Below are positions 24,859 through 38,038 of a stretch of 64,000 nucleotides of DNA, piece by piece. Location of the stretch: the NCBI GenBank assembly GCA_021464245.1, contig JADCRB010000068.1:12222544-12286543 (forward strand). Reading direction: 5' to 3'. The number at the start of each line of letters is the position of its first letter. The stretch's first letter is position 1. The stretch is from Carallia brachiata (taxonomy: Eukaryota > Streptophyta > Magnoliopsida > Malpighiales > Rhizophoraceae). The position numbers and the translations under genes were made by a program. The notes under the pieces are model-generated. The model was not told the origin of the DNA, ran no database searches, and was given only the letters and a program-made list of their open reading frames with translations.

Positions 24859-27800
24859 GAACAACAAAGGGTCAATCTGTTCACTGTGTATAGAAATTAA
24901 GCAGACTATTTCAAATTGAACGCAATGCATTACTGAACATAGAAAGGGAAATGGATAAGCAGCACAGAGTTATGGAACAATATTGATCACAGTGCTGCAG
25001 ATATGCAAGCCTTTTCTCCAACTGAAGCTAGCAATAAATTTCACCTTCTGATATTCCACTGTTGTACAGCAATTTGGCTACTTCATTGTGATTCTAAGAA
25101 AACTTCAGTAGAATATACTTTTGGTCTTTAAGATCAATTCAATCTTTCTGATTACCTTATTATTAATTTCCTCAATGGGTACTGTGAGGCAACAAGGTTT
25201 TCGAGCAAGGACTTTATTTCATGAATATGATCATTTTGATGAGAGTTTCAGACAGTAACCCACATTACATTATCATGATATTTGGATATATATTTGTGAT
25301 CATGTATCGAAAGATTAAAATGTACAATTAACGATTATAATATTGCAATGCATTGGCTCCTATCTAATACACGTCCAATACACAGTGCATATGTAATATT
25401 TCTGTTTGAGAAAATAACACCAAATCAAACCATGGAATAAGCTTGCCAAGCAATTGATGGCCTTCACTTGTTCTCACCATAATGAATCCTGCCAGCATGA
25501 ACCATTAGGCAACTTGTAAAAGTTGTTTTTGATTAAATCCTACCAATGTTGGACTGCTGAACGAAGATTATCGCTACTTCCAAGTAATGGCAATTTCAAG
25601 TTTGCAAGTCAATTGTAAGACAAATTCATAGGACTCCTACTTAATTAGAAAAAACGTCTTGTCTAGAAAGAGACCAGCAATTTTTCAAACCTTCCCTCTT
25701 TCCACAACTAGCCAACTATTTAGTTACTTGTCGCTATTCAAACCAAAAACTTCACTGATGCAGAACTTACTTAGAAAATATGTCTTATTTAGATTCAGAC
25801 TTTTCTTATAATTAGAAAACATGGGTTACCTGAGAAATCAGCCAACCACTTAATTAACATTTACAAGATTATATTTGAGCTTAAATCTCACCAGAACAGC
25901 ATGTTAGGAAGCCTCTGATACAAATGTAACTGAAAGCGCAGCCAGAGAATGATACGTGGTTGGCTGACCACCCAAGCCAGTCACGAAGAAGACTAACCAG
26001 AACACCACCTTGTGTGGATGGTTAAAGGGATTTGGATTCGTGTGAAAAATAATATATTCGAATTTTATTCGGATTAAATAATGAGATTAAATTTATAATT
26101 TATTAACTGGTGGAAATAATGTCAAAAGCACATGGTAGGTTCACGTCTCCCGCTATCCAGCATTGAGACTCTTGAATTGAATTAAACAAAGAAAATGTTG
26201 AGATATAATTAATAATTATGCATTATTTTATACGCTAACGATTATCATTTTTTAATACGTTAAAACTTTAGGTTATTGCTGATGCTCAATGATTTGAGCC
26301 AAATCTTTCGTCCTTATCTTAGTGCCAATGAACAATGTTTCCTGTATTTTTTATAAAGATTTGGATTCATAAAATGATGGAAGAAACGCATCCATGTGAA
26401 AAATGTGAATCCGAAAAAAAAAAAAAACAATAACCAAATAAATAGTCACAGATATGCATGCTACAAGCCCTTGCAAATTGTGGATTAGGTTAGATTCCAG
26501 TCGGATTGTTTTCAATCTCGAATTATTTAAGTTTTAAGTATTTTTGGTAGATTTAGTGAGTTTATGTAGTTTGTAATGCATTGGATTTTGAGTATATTAA
26601 ATTTCAAATATACTAAGTTTCGAGTCTTTTAAATTTTGAATTTAAAATATTCAAATTTTGTGTTTTTTTTTAGGTTGAAGTAGTTATTCAAGTTAATAAA
26701 GGTTTAGATCATTTCGTATCTAGATTATTCGAATTTTGAGTATTTTAAATTACAAATCATTATTTTTTCAACCAATAAAAACGGATTTCAAACAAATTTG
26801 ATCAGATTATTCAGATTGAATAGCTTCCTCCCCCAGCCACGTGTTAGATAAGGCAAATGGCCGACTTGTGAAATTGGTGGCCAAAGATTATTACTATTTT
26901 TATTTTTTGAACACGGTGCCAAAAGATTATGAACTTGGTTTTCACATTTGTCTGCATAATAAAAATGGAAACTTTGCTTTCCCGTTGACACTCTTTTGTT
27001 CCTATCTGTAAAATCGGATTGTTGCTTTCTTTTTTTTTTTTTTATTTATGATATATTACGGAATTTGTATGATAAAATATCTTAACTTTTATCATTATTA
27101 AAAAAATAAATAAATTTTTGAACACTTTTAAATAAAAGAAATTATATACTTAATAATTATGATATTTTATGATATAGTTATTTGTAATATTTATCATTAT
27201 TATTTTTTAATCTTTAGGAAGACATTGGACTGCCGAGAACGAGAATGGGGAAGTTGAAGCTAGAACCTCTGTCCCTAGGCCCTCTACCTTTGGCCAAAAG
27301 AGCCGGCTGATCAGCTGCCTTGGTCATTCTTGTTATTATTATTATTATTTTTGCTAGATGTTGTTATTTGAAAATTAGATAAGATCATAACTAATTTTAT
27401 TCAAGTTTCTATTACACCTCTTGAAAAAGAACACTTTTAACGCTATTTTCTTTCATACGCAAAGATCAAACATGAGATTTTATATAAAAAAAATTAAATT
27501 TCTTCTATTCGAACCAACAATTATTAATTCTTGTCATTGTTCTTACTATACACACAATAATAATTGATGAAGCAAGAATTCAAAGTCAAAGGAATTTGCT
27601 TTGCCTTGGATCCAATTAAACCCTTTCTTTATGTTCAAAATTTTCCTTGCCCATAGGACTTGGATTGGATCCAGCAACCCCATCCCCCCCACCCACCCAC
27701 CTCCCTTTCCCGCCCCAAGAATTTGGCCCTCCCTAGATTCCGATAAATTGTCTATAAAAAAGGCACAAAGAAAAATATTCCACAAGATTCTCCTAATATG

Positions 27801-28701
27801 CTATGTCTTTATCCATTGATATTTGATTTAATTTCTTTTATAAGAAAAATTCACCCGAACATTTATAACTCTTAAAAGCAATGCTTTCAAAAAAATTCTA
27901 AATTAGAGCAAAGAAAATTTGAACTTAAATCAAGTATGTGGAGATCACACAAAATAACCATCAAACTTTGTATCTTCTTCTGCTCCATTTGATTCTCTTC
28001 CCTCATTAATATATTGCTAAAATGATTTGATAGTATAAATATTGCATTGTGCCGTCATTTAATCTAACGATTTTTATAGTGTATGGGTGTGTGTGTTCGC
28101 TGGCACGAAACTAAAAACAGAAAATACAGATGACACGGCAAGCACAATAAATATGCAATGATTTAAATTATTAAATCGTGTAATATGTACGAGATTTAAA
28201 TACTAAAGATTAGGTAAAGATTTATCATCTTCTTAAGAAGACAAGTACCTAAAGACCTTCCCTTTGAACCTCTTCACAGTAGCCAGCCACATCTCAAGTG
28301 TCGAGTCAACTCCCTCGAGAAAAAAGATAAAAAAAAAGAAAGGTCTAAGCCCAATTTCGTTGCTGTCAATGTTTGAAAAGGTTTCTGCTTTCGTTTGAAA
28401 CTCTTTGTATTCACATGCCCTCTCTGTTTCTAAAGAAAATATTTTTGTCTGTTTTTGTTTTTTGTTGACCATTTTGCTTTCTTGAATTGTATGTATAATA
28501 TGTTTCAATCTTTATATTTCTGGGACCAACATTTAACACACAGCCATTTATTACCCATTTACAATTTCTCATCTACAATGTCATCCAGTTATTATTAAGA
28601 AAACCAGACACATTTTTCTAGACTGTATTTGTTTGATGTACTGCATAAATTTATGCAGCCTAAGTTGTAGTAGGCACTCTTAGATTTTGAAGGTGTTGGC
28701 T
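24859..28701. other. Spacer between ENT copies A and B
   Basis: About 3.8 kb with no recognised gene. The first few hundred bases are probably the 3' untranslated region of copy A. A C-rich run (CCCCCCCACCCACCCACC) lies at about 27685. The other open frames are short and resemble nothing known. Confidence 0.45.
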
Positions 28702-31418
28702 ATGACAATTGATAATGAAAATGGGGCTCCTCCAAGGCTTGAGGTTTGTGCTCAAACTTTGTTTCTCAGCTGGTTTGATGAAAAAAGTATTTTTTTTTCT
28801 CAATTTTAGTGAAGTGAAATGATGTTCACTTAATTCCTGCTATCATATTTTCAGGGAAAGTTCAAGGCAATGGCAGTTTGTTGGATTTTGGGATTTGGAT
28901 CACTTGTTGCATGGAACAGTATGTTAACCATAGGAGATTACTACTATAACTTGTTCCCAGTAAGTAGCTCACATCATATTTTGTTAATTGTTCTAAAGCC
29001 CCATCTGCAATAGCAGAGTTGAGAACTCTATGAGACTTAATGTTTGATTACTCATTCAAAAGAAATTGATTTTACTTACCTGAAATAGTTTACTCTTGAG
29101 TGTTATGATTTAGCCTTGTACATAACAGTGTTGTTTACAATTTGGCATCCTTATTATGAATTTAATTGCAAAATTGTTTGTTTTCGCTTTTTGAAGAAAT
29201 ACCATCCTTCAAGGGTACTTACCCTTGTATATGAACCATTCGCACTGGGAACAATGGCGTTACTTGCATACAATGAGTCAAAGATTAATACTAGACAACG
29301 AAATCTAGCTGGATTCATACTGTTCTTTGCAAGCACTTTGATGCTCCTAGTTGTAAGTGATGATAGAATGGTTCACATTTTTCATTCCCCGACTTAGCTT
29401 GTCTTTCTGTTGTCTGTTTTAATAATCTTTTATTCCTTTCTATGGTCGTGTCTATCAAATTTTGACAGTTGGATTTAGCCACATCAGGAAAAGGAGGAAT
29501 TGGACCTTATGTTGGCATTTGTGTGATTGTTGCTGTGTTTGGAGTTGCTGATGCCCATGTTGAAGGTGGAATGGTTGGAGATTTGTCTTTCATGTGCTCT
29601 GATTTATGCAGGTCAGAACCCTCCTTGGCATTTCGTTACCATTTTTTGAAAGGCACGGACTTCTTATCCCTGACCTCTGAGCAGAAATTTCTACCCTAAT
29701 AACGTCTGTGGTCTTATTTCCTGCAGTCCTACCTTGCTGGGTTGGCTGCATCCGGTGCCTTGACCTCTGCCTTAAGGATCATAACTAAAGCAGCTTTCAA
29801 AAATACCAATCATGGTCTTCGGAAGGGAGCTAGTATGTGACTTGCTCTTTCACCGATAGATGTTTTATTGGCTTCTGTTCATTGGTCGTTGATCCGTTGG
29901 GATTTGCTGTTTGACCCTCAGATATTCAGCTTTTAATTTTGACATCTCTGATAAGCTACTCCAATTATTGAAACTTATAGAACAAAAAACTTGTGGAACT
30001 TGAACTTGAAGATCTTGAACAGCTAGAGCTCATGTCTCATTTGCGTCAACATACAATTTTTTTTTTTTTTTGCTGCTTGATGCTACTCTATATAAAATGA
30101 CATTCAGAGTTTGTTCATTCTTGGGGTGTTATTGGTAACGATGACATGTCTACTATTTTTTTGCAGTATTATTTTTAGCGATTTCAACTTTCTTTGAGCT
30201 TCTGTGTGTCCTGCTGTATGCATTTGTCTTCCCCAAACTACCAATTGTGAAGTACTACAGGTTTAAGGCAGCATCAGAGGGATCAAAGACTGTTGCAGCT
30301 GATCTTGTAGCTGGTGGTATTTATTCATCAACAAATCAAGAGGTATTGGAGTTTTTCTTCCAAGATCTTAGCTTGAAAAGGCAACCACCTTTTTAAACCC
30401 TCATAATACATGAGATTCCAGGAAACTTTTTAATTCTGACCTCTTATTGACTTTTGGCATTGCAGGTTGCAAATGATGCAAAACATATGGAGAGATTGAG
30501 CAATAAAGAACTGTTCTTTCAAAATATAGATTATGCACTGGACCTTTTTCTGATATACGTGCTGACATTGTCAATTTTCCCTGGATTCCTATATGAAAAT
30601 ACTGGGGAACACAAGTTGGGCTCCTGGTAAATCGTCATTTATTGCCTATATTTACCAATGGGACTTGTCAATAGCACCCTGGTGTGATATTGCACAAGAA
30701 AACAATAGTATTTATGTTTCCTTATGCCAAAACGACCTTTAGTATCATGCCGCCCACTAGCATGATTCATTGACACGAAACTTGATACTTACACTCCTCA
30801 CGATTCTTGTAGTGCATTTCATAGTATATTATCTATAAGTGGTTGCAGCAATGAGACCAATATGGTTTCATTTTCTAACTTGATTAACATGTTTATTAAA
30901 CTGGCAAACAAAGACTAAATATCTATCTCTTGCTTGTTTACCAAAATTTTCAGGTATGCTCTTGTTTTGATTGCAATGTATAATGTGTGGGATCTTACAG
31001 CAAGATATATTCCACTTGTCAAATGTATGAAGTTGGAATCCAGAAAGGGCATCATGATTGCAGTTCTTTCTCGCTTTTTATTCATCCCTATGTTCTACTT
31101 CACAGCCAATATGGTGACCAAGGATGGATGATCATGCTCGTGTCCATTTTGGGACTCACAAACGGTTATCTCACCGTGTGTGTCCTCACAGTAGCACCCA
31201 AGGGTTACAAGGTTAGTCACTTTGCACAGCATAACATACAATGAATATGGCTTTTATTGTGAGCTACTTCTTGATGATATGTTCGAGTTGTTTTCTTTTT
31301 GCAGGGACCTGAGCAAAATGCTTTGGGGAATCTGCTTGTGTTCTTCTTGTTAGCAGGAATATTTGCTGGGGTTGCGCTTGATTGGTTGTGGCTCATAGGT
31401 AAAAAGAACGCCTTCTGA
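28702..31418 (+). CDS. ENT3-like equilibrative nucleoside transporter, copy B (two frameshifts)
   Basis: Nine coding exons match copy A in phase and almost in length: 28702-28743, 28855-28959, 29197-29352, 29469-29611, 29727-29832, 30167-30342, 30466-30626, 30954-31211 and 31305-31418. The start MTIDNENGAPPRLE is followed by GKFKAMAVCWILG, and the C-terminus is WLWLIGKKNAF, as in Arabidopsis ENT3. Two one-base losses break the frame: at the end of exon 4 (143 instead of 144 nt, DLC before the donor where the others have EF(I/L)Q), and in exon 8 near 31111 (258 instead of 259 nt), where a base is missing just before the codons for YGDQGWM. All splice sites are canonical. If both are sequencing errors, the protein would be about 420 residues and functional. 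Confidence 0.87.
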
Positions 31419-32222
31419 GTAACTGTGTATTGAAGGAGAAAGTTGGTCCCTTGGAATTTGCATAAAGATAATCACCAACTTGGAAGATTGCATTTGTACT
31501 AAGAAGGAAGCATTATCAGAAGTTCTTAGTAGTATCACAGCCACAGGATTCTCCTATGCAAGCCAATATCAGAGTCACTGACAAACCGACCACATTAGGA
31601 CCAGTTGTAAAGGAATCTTTTCATTGCATTGCAAAATCATGATGTACTTTAGCCAACGTGTGAACTACATTTCATTGAGATAAAAAAAAAATTATTTTTT
31701 TTTCTCATAAGCACTTGAAAAGGATTAGACATGTTACTTTATATCCTAATGAACATTTCCCAGGGGCCCCCATCAAAGACTAAATTAACAACACAATTCA
31801 GCCATAAAGGAGACGAAAATGCAAATGATTAGTTAACATGTGTCTATATTTCATTGTCCTTGCCTACATCACATTAACAGCCAAAACTTGAATCGTTCCA
31901 AAGCTTCCTCCAAATAGTGGGCACAACAAAGTGGAAAATTCAAACCCAAATCACGCACGGATCTTTCTTTGCGAGTGAAGCCTTTTTTTTGTTTGAAGTT
32001 TTCATCAGCATCGTGATACCTACAGGTACTGATGCCAGCTTTGGACTCTCCATGCTACTGCTATTCTTAGAAAGTGCAACGATTTGGCCACCCCAAAATC
32101 AAAGATCCTTGCTTTGTGTATCTCCCATCAATTTCGATGGACTAAATTTATGTTTCGTTTCATTGCTGGATATATGTTAGGAGGTCATGCTTCCACTGAC
32201 TACTTTCTTTACAGGAGCAGGA
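31419..32222. other. Spacer between ENT copies B and C
   Basis: Only about 0.8 kb. It contains the end of copy B's transcript and the likely promoter and leader of copy C. A CT-rich TTTCTTTACAG just before the start of copy C (about 32206-32216) could be the acceptor of a leader intron. No separate gene is seen. Confidence 0.5.
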
Positions 32223-34388
32223 ATGACAATTGCCAGCCAATGCGAGCCTCCAATGAGGCTTAAAGTATGTACAAGAGCCTTGTTTTACTTGTTAATTATG
32301 GCAAAAATATTGTTTTAAGTAACTATGTTACATATACACGTACTCAGGGAAAGTTCAAAGGGATGATATTTTGTTGGATTCTTGGACTTGGAACCCTTCT
32401 CACATGGAACTGTATGCTGACAATTGGTGATTACTACTACATAGTGTTCCCGGTTAGTTGTCCATGTTTGTTTCGGGTACATTTTGGAGCCTTGAGTTCG
32501 AGTTAGCTGCATGCTAGGTTGCTGCCAGTTACAAGTATAGCGAGTATGCATTAGAAAGCTATTTTTTGACGATTCTTTCTTTCTTTGCAGAGATACCATC
32601 CCATGAGAGTGATTACTCTCCTTTATATGCCATCCGCAGTTGGAACAATGGCAATATTAACCTATTATGAATCAAAGATTGACACTAGAATGCGGAACTA
32701 TCTGGGTTTCTACTTTTCTTTTCAAGTTCTTTGCTGCTGCTAGTTGTTAGTATAGTTCTGTTTCATTTCTATTGATCTATCAAACTTTTCTCCAACAAGT
32801 TGCCCTTAGCTTTATTGTTACAACATGGCAGTTGGATTTAGCGACTTCAGGTAAAGGGGGAATTGGACCTTTTGTTGGTATATGTGCAATTGCGCTTCAT
32901 TTGGAGTTGCAGATGCTGTTGCTCAAGGTGGAATGGTAGGTGACCTGTGCCTTATGTGCCCTGAATTTCTCCAGGTTGGTTCGTCTTCTCAATGTTTATA
33001 TGCAAATTGTGGCCCCATGCCCGGATTTGGGACTTATTGGCTTATTTTAACTTAAATTGGTTTGATGCTCTGCAGTCATACCTTGCTGGTATAGCTGCAG
33101 CGGGTGCTCTAACCTCTGCTTTGAGGCTACTGACAAGGATAGCTTTTGAAAAATTCTCCAATGGTCTTCGCAGGAGTTAGTATGTGTTGTGTGTGTGTGT
33201 GTGTGTGTTTTTGTATTTTGTATTTTTTACTTTTTTTGCTTTTGCTGATACAATTTTCATTAATCATTGTGTGCTGTTTGTTTGTTGTCCAAACTGCTTT
33301 ATTTCATTATATTGCTTTTACTGGTTCTAATTTAACTCTTACTCTTGTTGCCATGTTTTGCAGTACTGTTTTTGGTGATATCCACTTCTTTTGAGTTTCT
33401 ATGCATTATAGTGTATGCATTTCTCTTCCCCAAACTACCAATAGTGACATATTACCGCTCCAAGGCATCTTCAGAAGGATCAAAAACAGTTGCAGCTGAC
33501 CTTGCGGCTGGTGGAATCCACACAAAACAAGAAGTATTATTTCTTTCTTATAGCCTTATACTACATGATGTTAAAAAAGGCCTTTCAGAATCCAAGCTCC
33601 TAAGGAAATTGATTTTGGCATGTTTGAAGGATGAAGAAGCAGAAGAAAAACATGAGCGCCTGAGCAAGAAGCAAATATTCGTGCAGAACATCGATTATGC
33701 GGTTGATCTGACTCTGATATTTGTGCTGTCACTGTCAATTTTTCCTGGCTTCATTTACGAAAATACCGGGGACCATAAATTAGGCTCATGGTAAGTGGAT
33801 ACTCGATAAATGGCCATTTCTGGCGATCATCAGCTCTTTTTTTCCTCTTTGCACCTGTAGAATTACACCAGCAGATTTTGTTACCCTCTCTTATTACTTA
33901 GCAAATGGATAAAAACTTTTCTTTCAGGTATAAGCTTGTTCTTGTAGCTGTGTACAATTTGTGGGATCTGTTATCGAGATACATTCCGCTTGTTGAAAGC
34001 CTGAAGTTGAAATCCAGAAAGGGCCTTATGCTTGCCGTCCTTTCTCGTTTCTTACTCATACCAGCCTTCTACTTCACGGCTGAGTTGGTGATCAGGGGTG
34101 GATGATCTTTCTAACATCCTTCCTGGGATTTACAACGGCTATCTTACTGTCTGTGTCCTTACAGAAGCACCCAAAGGTTACAAGGTCAGTGGATGCCTGC
34201 CTAACAATCTGCAGCAAAAAATGCTTTCCTTTCACTTCTTCACGCAAACAGGTGTTGTTTTCTGGTTTTTTCAGGGACCTGAGCAGAATGCATTGGGTAA
34301 TCTGTTTGTACTATGTGTACTGAGTGGTGTATTTGCTGGGGTTGCCCTTGATTGGTTGTGGCTTATAGGTAAAAAGAATGCCTTCTGA
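32223..34388 (+). CDS. ENT3-like equilibrative nucleoside transporter, copy C (several frameshifts; possible pseudogene)
   Basis: Nine coding exons: 32223-32264, 32348-32452, 32591-32745, 32832-32974, 33076-33179, 33364-33533, 33630-33790, 33928-34184 and 34275-34388. Family motifs are preserved: WNCMLTIGDYYYIVFP, LPIVTYYRSKASSEGSKTV, IFPGFIYENTGDHKLGSW and WLWLIGKKNAF. It is the most divergent copy and has the most breaks: one base missing in exon 3 near 32711, one in exon 4 near 32898, two in exon 5 near its donor, and two separate single bases in exon 8 (near 34086 and 34133). No stop arises by substitution. Intron 6 (33534-33629, 96 nt) has no stop in frame, so retaining it would add 32 codons. 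A transporter in origin; whether it is functional depends on resequencing. Confidence 0.83.
33186..33209. repeat. (GT)n microsatellite in intron 5 of ENT copy C
   Basis: An uninterrupted GT dinucleotide run of about ten units begins six bases after the exon 5 donor. It is the kind of locus that varies between individuals, and its position beside the donor could affect splicing. Confidence 0.9.
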
Positions 34389-35110
34389 AGAGTCAAATCC
34401 ATCTCTGCTGCTATGATGCATATAGGCAGAAAGGTGCATACTACCACTTCAGGAAAGTGCAATAAGCTCAATGGCCAATGACAGGTTTGTTAGTGATGAA
34501 GTATGCAGGAGCACTCCTAAGAAATCGATTTCAGCCTCGCGTATGGTAACTCAGTTAGTGACATGTCTACACCGTGTACGAACAAAAGTACTCTAAATCT
34601 TTGGCATGGACATGAGTTTGTTGAGATTTCTCTGGATGTATTTGACAGCAACAATCTGCAGTCTTTGCTATTATAGGAGTGTGAGCTAGTCTGCTTGCTT
34701 CTTATTTTAAGTATGAAATAATCTTACAGGTATCCTCCTGCTATGGATTTAGCTCCAAAATCCTGAAAATAATGTTGTGGCCTAATACCAAATACGGCTG
34801 CCACGATGTATCCTAGTCATAATGCTAGAATAGTCCACATAAAAGTACACAATACTTACATCACACACACTGCTCGCAAAGTAAAACTGTTTTCAGAGAA
34901 ACTTGCAAGTCTTTTGCACAGCACAACAATTAAGCCAGTCATAGTATATGAAATTCATTATCATAGAGTTACAGGCTTGCTGCCTTGCAGGGTATGCACA
35001 TGGATGAAGGATTCAATCCCCTGTTGGCCTTCAGCTTTTCTGGGAAGATGGACAACTTACTATTGTTGAATCTTGCTATAAAGCCACTTCATTTTAAGCA
35101 AAAGTTAGGT
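34389..35110. other. Downstream of ENT copy C
   Basis: Probably the 3' untranslated region and terminator of copy C followed by spacer. No separate gene is recognised. Confidence 0.4.
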
Positions 35111-35248
35111 GAAATATTTTTGACTTTTTTTTTTTATGAGTGAGTCAAAATAACTTACACAAAAATTAAAAAAAAAAAAAAAAATAATACTTTTGTAATT
35201 AGTTATTTTCACTCACTCAAAAAGTGAGTCAAAATATTAAGAAAAAAT
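35111..35248. mobile_element. Small inverted-repeat element (possible MITE)
   Basis: The left arm, with TATTTTTGAC and ATGAGTGAGTCAAAATAACT, is repeated in inverse at the right as AGTTATTTTCACTCACTC followed by GTGAGTCAAAATATT. The loop is A-rich. The pair forms an imperfect hairpin of about 45 bp per arm. No coding content and no certain target duplication, so this could be a very short MITE or a chance inverted duplication. Confidence 0.5.
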
Positions 35249-35827
35249 AATAACATGGTATGAATTAAATAATGTATTATAAGAGAGCTGTTCATTGAAA
35301 GTTCTTATTGCTATTTAGCCTGAGACTAGGGAGAAATTAGGCTGTTTGGAGCCTGCCATTCTGGAGATTGATTCAGTTTTTTTTTCAGACTGAAATTGAA
35401 CTTTACACCCCAAAATAAAGATTCAAACAACTCATTTACTAAACTTTTTCTCTTTGTTTTTTTTTTTTATTTTTTGTCTTTAGCTAGTGGCTGTGCTCAT
35501 CCTTGAGTATTTGAGAAAGAACTGTAAAACAAATAAGAATTTGATCCTCCACTTGGTATAGTGAGAGTCACTACCCCCATCACTGACAACAGCCCAACCA
35601 CTTAGTAAACTTTTTCTAAGCTAACTTGTTGGGCAGGATTTTTGTTTTTTAATTTGGTTTTGGGTGAAAATCTTTAGCAGCCCAGGGAGCACAAAATGTA
35701 TGGGGATCGGTGAACATCAACACCCAGCCCAATAATCCTATTGAAACAGGCCTTGTCAATGGACCCAATAACATGGGTATTGGCTTACAAGTTACAACAA
35801 ATACAAAGCTAGAATTTACCAATTGGA

Positions 35828-35947
35828 GGTACTCGATTAGTCGAGTGGTATGAGGCCTGCCTTATGCAGAAACGTGGATTCGAAATCTTGGTCTCTCCCC
35901 AACCCCTGCTCCTCTTAAGGCTCAAAGCCTCCCTTTCAAACCCAAAA
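35828..35947 (+). mobile_element. tRNA-derived SINE with 17-bp target duplication
   Basis: The 120-bp body begins GGTACTCGATTAGTCGAGTG and contains a polymerase III A box (TTAGTCGAGTGG) and, about 30 bp later, a B box (GGATTCGAAATC). The region between is tRNA-like. It is followed by a C/T-rich part ending CAAACCCAAAA. The same 17-bp sequence flanks it: AGAATTTACCAATTGGA at 35811-35827 and AGAATTTACCAGTTGGA at 35948-35964 (16 of 17 match). This is strong evidence for insertion by target-primed reverse transcription of a short tRNA-related transcript. A true tRNA gene is excluded because no acceptor stem closes. Confidence 0.85.
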
Positions 35948-35964
35948 AGAATTTACCAGTTGGA

Positions 35965-38038
35965 AGCCATGCGTGCATAAACATTATAACCTATAAGAGC
36001 TCAATGAAAAAAGGAACAAAAAAAAAAAAAAAGATTTACGACACTAGCAAGCATTTACATTGCCATTTGATTGGTCTGTATAAGTTAATATATATATTTT
36101 TTGAAATTTTTGAATGAGTTTTCCACATATAAGCATTTGCATTGCAATTATTTTTTCCACTGTAGTCATCACCATAATGCTCAATCTGAAACTAATCGAG
36201 GGACAAAAATAGTAAAATTATTAAGCATAACAACTTAACAAGAGAATGTATTTATAAAATTATGTTAACACGTTATGATGGCTCAATGACACAAACACTC
36301 AAATTATGGAGAATTTCAATAATGAATTTAAGAAATAATACTATTACCAATTTCAAGGTTCTTTTTCTTTTTTTTGATCACAAAAAGCTTAGGTGATGGA
36401 AAGTTGTCCTAGTCTAGGATCAAAGAAAATTACAGATCTCAAAAAAGATTTATATTAGACTTACATATATCCACCAAGAAGAATTGCTAGTAAAACTCAA
36501 ATTTCAATCTTTCAAGCAAGGAACGAAGGCCTTATTAGCTGAACGCCTTAATCGTCACAAATTTCAGGTTTTATCTCATAATAATATTACTGATTTCTTC
36601 ACCTGAAAAAATTCATATTGAATAATTGATATTGGATATATTTCCACAAATAAGTAACATGAGCTTATCATATTTCGAATCTTCAAACAATAATTGAAAA
36701 AATAATTGTTACCAGTAACAAGAAAGCAAATCAAACGGCAAAAAAGAAGATACAATACTTAATGAAAAATAAAAAGTCTATATATTTAACATATTTAATT
36801 TGTTTAAATTAATTAAAATTTTGAGTCCATTTCAGTTTAGATTTACATAGTTTTAGCAGATTTCATATTTTACTAGTTCAAGTAATTTGCGTGAGTTAAT
36901 CAAGTTTAAGTTTAACTGATTTTTGAGTTATTCCAGGTTGAACATTAGTTGAGTTTTCAATTATTTTGATTTCAGATGTATCAAATTTCAGGCCACACAC
37001 ATTGTCGGCAATGTAAGATAGGGTCGAGTTAGGTTTTAGGACGTTCAAGTTGGATTGCTCAAGTTGGATCAACTTTTATTACCTCTAATGTTATGTAACT
37101 CACGGGCTTCCATAATTTCTGCATGCACATATATTGCCGAATGCAATATGCTTTTTAGAAAAAATAAGTAAAGGCAATTATAGTTTTAATCAAGTCAAAG
37201 CTTTGTGGTAAGATTTGAGATTTAAATTCAGACCTCACTCATAAATAAATTTCTATATTCAGTTCAATTAGACCGAAAAAATTAAAGTTTCATTGTATAG
37301 ATACAAAATGATGACAGAAAATTATTATTTAAATATGAACCGTTAACTATACTGAACTCACTATTTAATTAATGGTCAAAATTCAAATAGTGGGTTCATA
37401 TAATTATTTTTTATTTAAATTTTATATTTATGTATTTTTTTCCAAAAAATTATGGTTTTAATCTCGATCAACGTCAATAAACCCTTTTTTCACCTTTATA
37501 TTTTGATCAAAATATTGAGCAAAGGTGAGCCCCAAACTGCCTGATAAGCATCCCATGAAAATCGGACATATTTGGGCAAAATAAAAAGGCGAATCAGCGG
37601 TTTGTCTGTGGATAAAATCCATATTGATCAGTTTTACAGTTACAGTTTAATGGTCAACATGGAATCACTCAGTTTTCTTCCTTCCCATGCAAACCCTTCC
37701 TTGTTCCATAAATAGTGTCCTATACTCAACCCTAACTTAACTGTCTTAAAAAACAACATTTTTAGCAAATGATGTCTGGTACTTTAAGAAATCTCCCTGG
37801 CCATCTGCGTTTCATGTTGTCTTTCTACTTACATAGAAATTTTGAATCCTCTTCTTTCTGCAGTTTTTTTGCTTTTCTACTCCACAAATGACGTGAAGCA
37901 AAATAGTATCATTTTACAATGAGAAAGCTAATCGGTTTCAAATTTTCATTCCAAGATGAGAATATATATGTGTGTGTTCCTCTACATTGCCCTTTGAAAT
38001 TTGTCTTTCTAGTTCATTAAAAAAAAAAAAAACACAAA
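35965..38038. other. Intergenic, upstream of the RNase H-like gene
   Basis: AT-rich and without recognised genes until the promoter region of the next gene. CCATAAATAGTG at about 37707 is a plausible TATA element. A short upstream frame starts near 37768 (MSGTLRNLPGHLRF) and could be a uORF or leader exon. Confidence 0.4.

Noticed and set aside
35828..35900. Possible functional tRNA gene
   Set aside because: A and B boxes are present but the acceptor stem does not close, and the unit is flanked by a 17-bp target duplication, so it is a SINE.
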